This document shows positions 1-6,521 of a DNA stretch of 13,145 nucleotides, piece after piece. Origin of the DNA: Chloroflexi bacterium RBG_16_60_22. GTDB taxonomy: Bacteria; Chloroflexota; Dehalococcoidia; Dehalococcoidales; RBG-16-60-22. How positions within the stretch are numbered: position 1 is the stretch's first letter; each line of letters begins with the position of its first letter. The stretch lies in NCBI GenBank assembly GCA_001796935.1, contig MGNX01000040.1, positions 7,242 through 20,386 of the forward strand, written 5' to 3'. The notes beneath the pieces are model-generated. The model saw only the letters and a program-made list of their open reading frames with translations. It did no database searches and was not told where the DNA came from. A program made the translations under genes and the position numbers.

Positions 1-1816
1 TCTCCCTCCTCAGGTCATCCATGACCATCTCGGGGTCGCGCTCCAGGACGTCGCCGTAGCCGCCGCCGCCCCCGCTGAAGACCACCCACAGGTCGCCGTT
101 GTTCATGATATGGGTCTTCTGGAACATGCTGCCAATCTTGTAGTCGCCGTGGATGGACCGCTCGGAAATCAGCTGCATGGCGTTGGAAGGCAGGTCCTTA
201 TCGCCCCGTTTCATTTTCTCCCAGAGGTCGTTATGGAGCACCTCGATACCCGGCAGCGTGGCCGGCGGATAGCCGCCGAAAAGGCCGATGCAGTTGCGGA
301 CCTTGCTCCCCTTGACATGGCTGTTGTAGAGGGCCCAGGGGACGTAGTTGACGGCGATGACCGCCTCGGTGCCGCAGCCGCCGCGGTGCTTGCCGAAGCC
401 GCAGCTGTCCTTGGAGAGCTTGGCCATCAGATTTAAGAACTGGAACTCGTTCTCGATGTCTTCGATGTCGGGCGCCCGGCCGGTGGGACAGTGGGAGAAG
501 CCGTAGGCATCGACGCCGTCCAGGTCCGACCTGGCCCCGTGTCCCTCGGTATTGAGGCCAAAGGCGAGGAAGTCGGCGACGGGCACGCCCCACTGGTTTT
601 CCCCGGCGATGATAATACCGACCCCGGTATTGCCGGTGGCCGCCGCCACCAGGTCGCGCTGGGGGCTTTCGAACATCATCTTGCTCATGACAATCGTACC
701 CAGCGTCATGGCGCCGTGGCTGGAGGGGGCGCTGTTGCTCTGGGCAGCCTCATAGTTAGGGTTGAACATGCAGCCTTCCGGCACAATCCACTCCATGGGG
801 GCGAAGATTCCGGCCGATACCGGCAGGTCAGCGAAGGTGTAGGACATCAGGTGAATAGCGACGTTGGCCGCCAGGGAGTGGGGCATGCAGTGCTGGGGGC
901 TGTCCGTCTCCGGCGAGGTACCGGTGAAGTCCCAGATGAGCTTATCGTCCTTCTTGGTCAGGGTCAGGAAGTTACGCACCAGCTTGTGCTTCTCGCCGAC
1001 GATGTCCATGAAGGTTACCGCGCGGTAGGAGCCGTCGTTATACTGCCGGATGCGGCGGCGCGTCCCTTCCTCTGACTCGATGAGCACCCGCCGGAAGAGC
1101 CCCTTGACGAAGTCGTTGCCCTTCTCCTGGGCCAGCGATACCAGACGCGTCCGCAGGCGGTCGGCGGCGCTGAGGCGCGCCCTCATATCGATGGCCTGCA
1201 TGCGCGGGGCGCGGGACATCAGGTTGACGCACATCTCCACCAGGTCCTCGCGGAAACGGAAGTTCTCCCCTATCTTGATGGGCGAAAGCAGCATGCCTTC
1301 GTCGTGCCGGGTCTTGGCGCTGAGAGGCATACCGCCGGGCTCGCAGGCGCCGGTCTCCGGCTGGTGCACCGCCGCGTTGGTCCAGGCGATGAGCTCGCCG
1401 TCATTGAAAACCGGCATGACGACAATCTGGTCGCAGTTATGGATTCCCCCGTAAAGGGGGTCGGAAACGTAGAAGATATCGCCGTCCTTGATGCCCACCG
1501 TCGGCTCGTCGAGCCAGGTCTCGGCGACGTACTTGATGGGGAGCTGCCCGACGACGGCGTGGAGGTAGGTGCCGCACCAGGCCGCCACCATGTTGCCGGT
1601 GGGCGTATAGATGCCGGTCACCAGGTCGCCGGAGCGCAGCATGCTGCTCACTCCCAGCTTGAGGAAGACCTCCTTGGACTCCAGCAGGAAGTTATTCAGC
1701 TTCTCGGTATATATCTCGAAGTCGCCGGGCTGGAGCAGCTTCATCGCCTCCAGCTCGTCCTCCGTGGGCGGGCTCGGTTTAATCCATGCCAGCAGTTTCA
1801 GCGGGTCGGGTCTCAT
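1..1816 (-). CDS. HyuB-type subunit (beta, Apc4-like) of an ATP-dependent ketone carboxylase; 3' end missing
   Basis: Hydantoinase B/oxoprolinase-family protein, read by hand because the frame runs off the left edge (605 codons visible). The start is the ATG at 1816, preceded 8 nt upstream by GGGAGG (1825-1830); the other nearby ATG (1824) hits a stop after three codons. Visible landmarks are SDPLYGGIHNCDQ (residues 118-130), the family's GGxHxxD metal-site segment, followed by a HQPETGACEPGG stretch from about 151, and near the end GGGGGYGDVLERDPE, the C-terminal signature of HyuB proteins. Only a short tail should therefore be missing. In acetone and acetophenone carboxylases the HyuB-like subunit carries the carboxylation site, while HyuA-like partners activate substrate and bicarbonate with ATP. 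It is the last visible gene of the operon, 18 bp after the 711 aa subunit. A stand-alone hydantoinase subunit is the alternative, made unlikely by the gamma-type gene in the operon. Substrate unknown. Confidence 0.88.
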   Translation of the reverse strand, partial: MRPDPLKLLAWIKPSPPTEDELEAMKLLQPGDFEIYTEKLNNFLLESKEVFLKLGVSSMLRSGDLVTGIYTPTGNMVAAWCGTYLHAVVGQLPIKYVAETWLDEPTVGIKDGDIFYVSDPLYGGIHNCDQIVVMPVFNDGELIAWTNAAVHQPETGACEPGGMPLSAKTRHDEGMLLSPIKIGENFRFREDLVEMCVNLMSRAPRMQAIDMRARLSAADRLRTRLVSLAQEKGNDFVKGLFRRVLIESEEGTRRRIRQYNDGSYRAVTFMDIVGEKHKLVRNFLTLTKKDDKLIWDFTGTSPETDSPQHCMPHSLAANVAIHLMSYTFADLPVSAGIFAPMEWIVPEGCMFNPNYEAAQSNSAPSSHGAMTLGTIVMSKMMFESPQRDLVAAATGNTGVGIIIAGENQWGVPVADFLAFGLNTEGHGARSDLDGVDAYGFSHCPTGRAPDIEDIENEFQFLNLMAKLSKDSCGFGKHRGGCGTEAVIAVNYVPWALYNSHVKGSKVRNCIGLFGGYPPATLPGIEVLHNDLWEKMKRGDKDLPSNAMQLISERSIHGDYKIGSMFQKTHIMNNGDLWVVFSGGGGGYGDVLERDPEMVMDDLRRE

Positions 1817-1824
1817 CTCGTCAT

Positions 1825-1830
1825 CCTCCC
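1825..1830 (-). promoter_or_regulatory. Shine-Dalgarno site of the HyuB-type gene
   Basis: The minus strand reads GGGAGG, 8 nt before the ATG at 1816. It lies in the 18 bp gap after the TAG stop of the preceding subunit and decides the HyuB start over the out-of-frame ATG at 1824. Confidence 0.7.
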
Positions 1831-1834
1831 TTCT

Positions 1835-3970
1835 CTATTTCATCTCCAGGATAAAGTTGTGGTACTGGTCGACGGAGAGCTTCATCACCGGCGGCAGGAC
1901 GATGGTGGTGTCCTCGGCCTCGATGACCGCCTCCCCTTCGATAATATTGCCGTGTTTCAGCAGCCTGGCCTCGTAGATGGGCGTGGGACGGAAGGCGCCA
2001 TACTGCACCCAGTAGGCGTCCCGCTTCCCCTTGAGCGCCTCTTTATCCGGCACGTCACCGGCCCGGGGGTAGCTGGGCAATTTGGGCTTGGGGTAGTCCA
2101 CGGTGGCGCGCAGTATCAGGTTGAGCACGTCCACGCCGCCCTGGGGGTAGGCCGAAATCTTGTTATAGACGCGGCAGTACTCGTCCTCGAAGGCCTGATA
2201 GACCTTCCTGACGTCGGCCTCGCTGTTGATGAACAGCAGCGGGGACATGAACCGCAGGATGTTCAGCTGGCCGCCGTACTTGGCTTCTATCTCCATGCCG
2301 AACTTGATGGACTCCAGCTTGAAGCCCTCGTTGGTGATATCCTTAATCGCTTTCTCCTGGAGGGCTTTCACGGCATTGTTGTATACATCGTAGTCTTCAA
2401 AGGGCTTCATCGTCACCGGGGAAAGCAGCGGAAAACGCAGCGATTGCTCGTACATGTGGAGGATGTCCATGGTGCTCGAGCCGAAGGCGCAGAACACTGG
2501 CGAGAACGGGAAGACCACGATTTTGTTGATGCCGGCGTAGGGACCGTAAGAGCAGCAGTGGGTCGGGCCGGCGCCGCCGAAGGCGAACAGGATGAAATCG
2601 GCGGGCTTGTAACCGCGAAGAAAGGTCTCCTTGGCGATGACGTCACCCATGTTGGCGTCGACGATTTTTTTAATCAGCAGGGCCGCTTCTTCCACCCCGA
2701 CACCCAGGGGGTCGGCAATCTTTTCTTTAATGGCATTGACCGCCTTATTCTTATCGAGCTTCATGCGTCCGCCGTGGTAGTAGTCCGGGTTGATGTAGCC
2801 CAGCACGATATCGGCGTCGGTCACGGTGGGGTCGGTGCCGCCGAGGTTATAGGAGGCCGGACCGGGCATGGAGCCGGCGCCCTGCGGCCCCACCTCCAGC
2901 CGTTTGCCCATGACGGGGTTCAGCCAGGCGATGGAGCCGCCGCCGGCGCCGATGGACCGGGTCTCCAGGACGGTCATGTCCACCCACCAGCGGTCGATGA
3001 GGGGGTGGTACTGGTAGAACCGGCTGCTCCCGGCCACCACCAGCCCCAGGTCGAAGCTGGTGCCGCCCATATCGGAGACGACGATATTGTCGTAGCCGAG
3101 AATCTTGCCGACGTTGGCCCCGCCGATGAGGCCGGCCACCGGGCCGCCGTTGAACGTCTGGATGGCCGCCGTGCGGAAGACCTCGGCCATGCCGCCGCTG
3201 TTGTGCACCATCATGATTACCTTATCGTAGCCGGAGTTGCGCAGCTCGTCGCCGGTGCCGGAAATCTGCTCCCACATGGAGTAATGCAGGTAGGCGTTGA
3301 GTATCGTCGTCACGGTACGGGTGTACTCGTTCTGCTTCGGGGCCACCTCCGAGGAAAGCACCACCGGCATCGCCCCCAGGTAAAAATCGGGGTACTCGTG
3401 CCGGATAATCTCGGCGATTCTCCTCTCGTGAGTGGGGTTGGCGTAGGAGAAGAGCAGGCTAACCACGAAGCCACGCGCCCCCCGGTCCACCAGGTACTGG
3501 AGCTTCTCCAGGAAGTCCTCCTCGTCCAGGGGCCGGATAATCTCCCCGCGGGAGTTGACCCTCTCCTTGACGCCCACCGTCATCTCCCGGGAGATAATCG
3601 GCTCCGGCTTGACGATGCGCGCCAGGTTCCTGATTTCCCGGAAGGTGAGCTGGTCCGACCACGAGGCGCCCTTGCCGATGGGGACGATGTCCTCGAAGCC
3701 CTCGGTGGATATCAGCGCCAGCCGCGGGCCGGTGCGCTGCAGCAGGGTATTCATGGCGATGGTGGTGGAGTACCTGACGACCTCGGTATTTTTCAGCAGC
3801 TCTTTGACGGAGATGTTCAGCAGCTTCGCGGCGTCACGAATCGCCCGCATGAAACCGACCGACAGGTTATAGCCGGTGGTGGGGGTCTTGGTGAAGACCG
3901 TCTTGCCGTCATAGTTCAGGAAAAGGTCGGTAAACGTTCCGCCGATATCAACATCCAGGGAGACCTTCAT
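1835..3970 (-). CDS. HyuA-type ATPase subunit (alpha', Apc3-like) of a ketone carboxylase
   Basis: 711 aa hydantoinase A/oxoprolinase-family protein with an ASKHA-type ATP-binding fold, not fused to HyuB (5-oxoprolinase is a fusion of about 1280 aa). Visible nucleotide-binding motifs are DIGGTFTD (8-15, phosphate 1), DMGGTSFD (300-307, phosphate 2), GAGGGS (341-346), GPQGAGSMPGPA (361-372) and FGGAGPTH (464-471, adenosine region); all look intact. In acetophenone carboxylase the two HyuA-like subunits use two ATP per turnover to activate bicarbonate and the enolate; which subunit does which cannot be told here. The ATG overlaps the stop of the upstream zinc-ribbon gene as ATGA (3967-3970), with AGGTGA (3974-3979) as ribosome site, so translation is probably coupled. 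Its size fits Apc3 (about 80 kDa), the larger of the two paralogues. Family assignment is firm; the subunit role is inferred from gene order. Confidence 0.9.
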   Translation of the reverse strand: MKVSLDVDIGGTFTDLFLNYDGKTVFTKTPTTGYNLSVGFMRAIRDAAKLLNISVKELLKNTEVVRYSTTIAMNTLLQRTGPRLALISTEGFEDIVPIGKGASWSDQLTFREIRNLARIVKPEPIISREMTVGVKERVNSRGEIIRPLDEEDFLEKLQYLVDRGARGFVVSLLFSYANPTHERRIAEIIRHEYPDFYLGAMPVVLSSEVAPKQNEYTRTVTTILNAYLHYSMWEQISGTGDELRNSGYDKVIMMVHNSGGMAEVFRTAAIQTFNGGPVAGLIGGANVGKILGYDNIVVSDMGGTSFDLGLVVAGSSRFYQYHPLIDRWWVDMTVLETRSIGAGGGSIAWLNPVMGKRLEVGPQGAGSMPGPASYNLGGTDPTVTDADIVLGYINPDYYHGGRMKLDKNKAVNAIKEKIADPLGVGVEEAALLIKKIVDANMGDVIAKETFLRGYKPADFILFAFGGAGPTHCCSYGPYAGINKIVVFPFSPVFCAFGSSTMDILHMYEQSLRFPLLSPVTMKPFEDYDVYNNAVKALQEKAIKDITNEGFKLESIKFGMEIEAKYGGQLNILRFMSPLLFINSEADVRKVYQAFEDEYCRVYNKISAYPQGGVDVLNLILRATVDYPKPKLPSYPRAGDVPDKEALKGKRDAYWVQYGAFRPTPIYEARLLKHGNIIEGEAVIEAEDTTIVLPPVMKLSVDQYHNFILEMK

Positions 3971-4341
3971 GCTTCACCTGCCTGCTTAATTTTCTTATCC
4001 TTACCGGTGACCGGGTATTTTTCCTTCAGCTTATCGATGTCCAGCTCGATGTCGTAGGTAACGGGGTGGCCGGGCGGCAGCATCTCGTTCTCCACCATGA
4101 CGCCGCAGCCCGGACAGTAAAACTCCACCAGCATAGCCCAGCCGGGGTCGGGCGCAAAGCTGAAAGGGCCTTTCAGTGGCGAATTGTATATCGTGCCGGG
4201 GTCCTTCCGGATATAGACCAGGCACCCCTTCTTATAGTTCTCCCGGGCGGAAATAAGCTCATGGCCGCAGCGGTTACAGCACCAGAGCTCCTTCTCCAGG
4301 TCTATATCCAGGTATTCCGTTATCTGCCTTTTCGTACCCAT
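3967..4341 (-). CDS. Small zinc-ribbon subunit (gamma, Apc2/AcxC-like) of a ketone carboxylase
   Basis: 124 aa protein resembling the acetone carboxylase gamma subunit family. It has an ITEYLDI start, a first knuckle CNRCGHEL (22-28, after a tandem Cys at 21), the ARENYKKGCLV segment (32-42), a second knuckle FYCPGCG (74-80) and a closing block with PPGHPVTYDIELDI. Cys22/25 and Cys76/79 form a plausible four-cysteine zinc site. In acetone and acetophenone carboxylases this subunit is a structural zinc-binding part of the core complex with no ATPase fold. This gene is the strongest evidence that the neighbouring HyuA/HyuB genes encode a carboxylase and not a hydantoinase. The ATG at 4341 has a clear GGAGGAG (4345-4351) in the 14 bp gap after the first HyuA gene; the stop overlaps the next start as ATGA. 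The acetone carboxylase gamma subunit is longer, as I recall, while Apc2 (about 15 kDa) fits this length. Confidence 0.88.
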   Translation of the reverse strand: MGTKRQITEYLDIDLEKELWCCNRCGHELISARENYKKGCLVYIRKDPGTIYNSPLKGPFSFAPDPGWAMLVEFYCPGCGVMVENEMLPPGHPVTYDIELDIDKLKEKYPVTGKDKKIKQAGEA

Positions 4342-4344
4342 GGG

Positions 4345-4351
4345 CTCCTCC
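4345..4351 (-). promoter_or_regulatory. Shine-Dalgarno site of the gamma-type subunit
   Basis: The minus strand reads GGAGGAG, 3 nt before the ATG at 4341, within the 14 bp gap after the TGA of the first HyuA gene. It is the strongest ribosome-binding site in the carboxylase operon, as might suit a small subunit made in stoichiometric amounts. Confidence 0.7.
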
Positions 4352-4355
4352 TTTT

Positions 4356-6371
4356 TCAGGCGCTCTCGATGACGCCGTTCAAGAGACTATCAACGGTATA
4401 TTTCTTACCATCCGGAATCAGGATGGTGGTATCTTCACTCTCGATAACGGCCGGCCCTTTGACCACGTTGCCGCATTCCAGTTTCCCCTGCTCGTAGATA
4501 CTGGTCTTGATGAACCTGTCCTTCCAGTAGACGTCCCGCTGCCCCTTCAGCGCTTTCTTCGGGTCCGCCCCGGCCGGTTTATAGGTGGCCAGCTCCGGGT
4601 GGGCCACCGGGCTGATGGCCCGCAACCGGACCAGGTTTACCTTCAGCTCGTCAACGGACCCCGCCCCGCTCTGGGCGGCGAAGGTATCGAGAATTTTCCC
4701 GATGTCCCCGGCTTCCAGGGGGAGGGTTACCGGCGCGTCGAACGTCGCAGCGGCCTTACCGGCGCTGGCCTCGAGCTCCAGCGAGAAAGAGACCTTATCC
4801 GGCGGGAAGCCCTCTCCCCTCATGTCCCGCAACGCCGCTTTCTGCAGGTCTTTCACCGTTTTGTTAAAGACGTCGAGCTGCTTCTGGTCCGCCTGGCGGC
4901 TCAAGCGCTGTTTAGAAAGCGTCTCGTAGATATGCTGCACATCGGCGCAGGAAGAGCCGAAAGCGCTGAAGACGGAGCTGAAACGGAAGGAGTATACCTT
5001 CGGTATCCCCACCTTATCGGCGATGCCGCAGCAGTAGAGCCCGCCGCCCCCGCCGAAGGAGAACAGCACGAAGTCTTGCGGTTTATATCCCCCCGCCGCA
5101 ATGAGCTGGCCGATGTCCTCGGCGCAGATGTCCTCCATGGCCCGGGTGATGAGACGGGCGCAGGCTTCCACCGAAACCCCCAGCGGCCGGGCCACGTTCT
5201 CTTCGATGACCTCCCTGGCCCGGGTGGCATCCAGCTGGCGCTTGCCTCCCAGGAAGTAAGCGGGGTCGATGTACCCCAGGACGATGCCGGCGTCCGTCGA
5301 AGTGGCCTCCGTACCGCCCAGTCCGTAACAGGCGGGTCCGGGCATGGCGCCGGCACTGTCCGGCCCGACCTTTACCCCCTTATTGCCGGTGGGCCGGGCA
5401 ACGGAGCCGCCGCCGGCCGCGGCCGGGTAGACCTCGATGACCGGAATCTTGACCGGTATCCCCTCCAGCAGGGCCTCGCGCTTGTAGCCAGGCCGGCCGT
5501 CGATAACCAGGCTGATATCGGCGCTGGTGCCGCCGATGTCCAGGCTGGCGACGCGCGGCAGGTGGTACCGCTGGCTCATGTAAGCGGTGCCGAGCACGCC
5601 CGCCGAGGGGCCGGAGTTATAGGTGGTGATGGCGGTGGTCTTGGCCACCCTGGCGACGCCGCCGTCGGCATGGACCACCAGCAGCGGCTTGCGGTACCCT
5701 ATCTTCCGGACGTCGTCCTCGGCCTTGTAGAGGAACCGCACCATGTCCGGGTGGAAGTAGGCGTTGAGCAGCGCCACGTTCGTCCGGGAAGCCTCATCAG
5801 AGGTGGTGCTGACCTCGTCGGAGAGCAGCAGCGGTACCGCTCCGAGGTAATGCTTGGGATAGTCCTCGTCGGCTATCTGCCTGACCCGCAGCTCGTGCCG
5901 GTTGTCCAGGTGGGAACCTTGCAGGCTGACCACGATAATCCTGGCGCCGCGTCCCAGCAGGCCGCGTATGGCGGCCCTCACCTGCTCCCGGTCGATATCG
6001 TTCTTGCCGGACGGCTCGTCAATGCCCACCACCATTTCCGGCGGGATGATGAAGTCCAGCGCCGGGCTCCTTCCGGGGCTGTAAAGGCTCTCTTCGTAGC
6101 CCCTGGTGACAATCAGGCCCAGCCTGGGGCCGGCCCGCTGTATCAGCGTATTGGTGGCATGGGTGGAGGAGAAGCGTATCACTTCCGTTTCATGGAGCAT
6201 CTGCCGGGCGGTAAGCCCGAATTTGGCGGCCCCGTCCTCGATGCACTTCAGGAAACACACGGTGAGGTCGTGGGGGGTGGTATCCACCTTGACCCACTCG
6301 ATACGACCGTCCCCGGTGAAAAAGCCGTCCGTGAAGGTGCCGCCATTATCGATATCGATGGTGAACTTCAT
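4356..6371 (-). CDS. HyuA-type ATPase subunit (alpha, Apc1-like) of a ketone carboxylase; first gene of the operon
   Basis: 671 aa hydantoinase A/oxoprolinase-family protein, a diverged paralogue of the 711 aa subunit in the same operon. Motifs are DNGGTFTD (8-15; Asn where the paralogue has Ile), DIGGTSAD (278-285), AAAGGGS (317-323), GPDSAGAMPGPA (337-348) and FGGGGGLYCC (439-448). The last replaces the FGGAGPTH of the paralogue and lacks its Pro and His, so the adenosine region or the phosphoryl chemistry may differ. Two unequal HyuA subunits in one operon match the alpha/alpha' arrangement of acetophenone carboxylase, where Apc1 is about 70 kDa. The ATG at 6371 follows a G-rich site (AGGGGGGTG) and is about 50 bp downstream of a good promoter -10. 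An N-methylhydantoinase or oxoprolinase role is less likely given the gamma-type neighbour. Family firm, subunit role inferred, substrate unknown. Confidence 0.9.
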   Translation of the reverse strand: MKFTIDIDNGGTFTDGFFTGDGRIEWVKVDTTPHDLTVCFLKCIEDGAAKFGLTARQMLHETEVIRFSSTHATNTLIQRAGPRLGLIVTRGYEESLYSPGRSPALDFIIPPEMVVGIDEPSGKNDIDREQVRAAIRGLLGRGARIIVVSLQGSHLDNRHELRVRQIADEDYPKHYLGAVPLLLSDEVSTTSDEASRTNVALLNAYFHPDMVRFLYKAEDDVRKIGYRKPLLVVHADGGVARVAKTTAITTYNSGPSAGVLGTAYMSQRYHLPRVASLDIGGTSADISLVIDGRPGYKREALLEGIPVKIPVIEVYPAAAGGGSVARPTGNKGVKVGPDSAGAMPGPACYGLGGTEATSTDAGIVLGYIDPAYFLGGKRQLDATRAREVIEENVARPLGVSVEACARLITRAMEDICAEDIGQLIAAGGYKPQDFVLFSFGGGGGLYCCGIADKVGIPKVYSFRFSSVFSAFGSSCADVQHIYETLSKQRLSRQADQKQLDVFNKTVKDLQKAALRDMRGEGFPPDKVSFSLELEASAGKAAATFDAPVTLPLEAGDIGKILDTFAAQSGAGSVDELKVNLVRLRAISPVAHPELATYKPAGADPKKALKGQRDVYWKDRFIKTSIYEQGKLECGNVVKGPAVIESEDTTILIPDGKKYTVDSLLNGVIESA

Positions 6372-6419
6372 GAAACACCCCCCTGCGCGCTAATGAATGT
6401 GTTGAACGTATTGCTTATA

Positions 6420-6449
6420 TTTATAATACTCAATGCCCGTACCTGTCAA
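6420..6449 (-). promoter_or_regulatory. Sigma70-type promoter of the carboxylase operon
   Basis: On the minus strand a perfect TTGACA (-35, 6449-6444) is followed after 17 bp by TTATAA (6426-6421), or after 18 bp by TATAAA (6425-6420). Transcription would start near 6413, leaving a leader of about 40 nt before the ATG at 6371. It sits in the AT-rich part of the only sizeable gap in the left half. No clear operator palindrome was found around it. Confidence 0.6.
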
Positions 6450-6468
6450 ATGTTTGGATGACGGTTTA

Positions 6469-6497
6469 TTGAACTGTGGTGACGCCGGTGCTATGAT
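6469..6497 (+). promoter_or_regulatory. Sigma70-type promoter of the ThDP-enzyme gene
   Basis: TTGAAC (6469-6474) and TATGAT (6492-6497) are separated by exactly 17 bp, close to consensus. The predicted start near 6503-6505 leaves a leader of under 20 nt before the ATG at 6522, which holds a weak purine-rich ribosome site (AGGAAAAAGGCAAGGG). Its -35 lies only 20 bp from the -35 of the divergent carboxylase promoter, so one bound regulator could affect both. Confidence 0.55.
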
Positions 6498-6521
6498 GCA
6501 AGGAAAAAGGCAAGGGACGTT

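Noticed and set aside
1304..4057. A 917-codon open frame on the plus strand, opposite the HyuB and HyuA genes
   Set aside because: It is antisense to two genes with clear family motifs, is rich in Gly, His, Val and Leu with no recognisable domain, and spans the junction of two real genes. This is typical of long antisense frames in GC-rich DNA.
6402..6427. A second plus-strand promoter, TTGAAC (6402-6407) with TATAAT (6422-6427)
   Set aside because: The 14 bp spacer is too short for sigma70, and the TATAAT overlaps the -10 of the minus-strand promoter.
4599..6461. A 620-codon open frame on the plus strand, opposite the first HyuA gene
   Set aside because: Same antisense artefact: it covers a well-supported gene, has biased composition and no motifs, and its end runs into the divergent promoter region.
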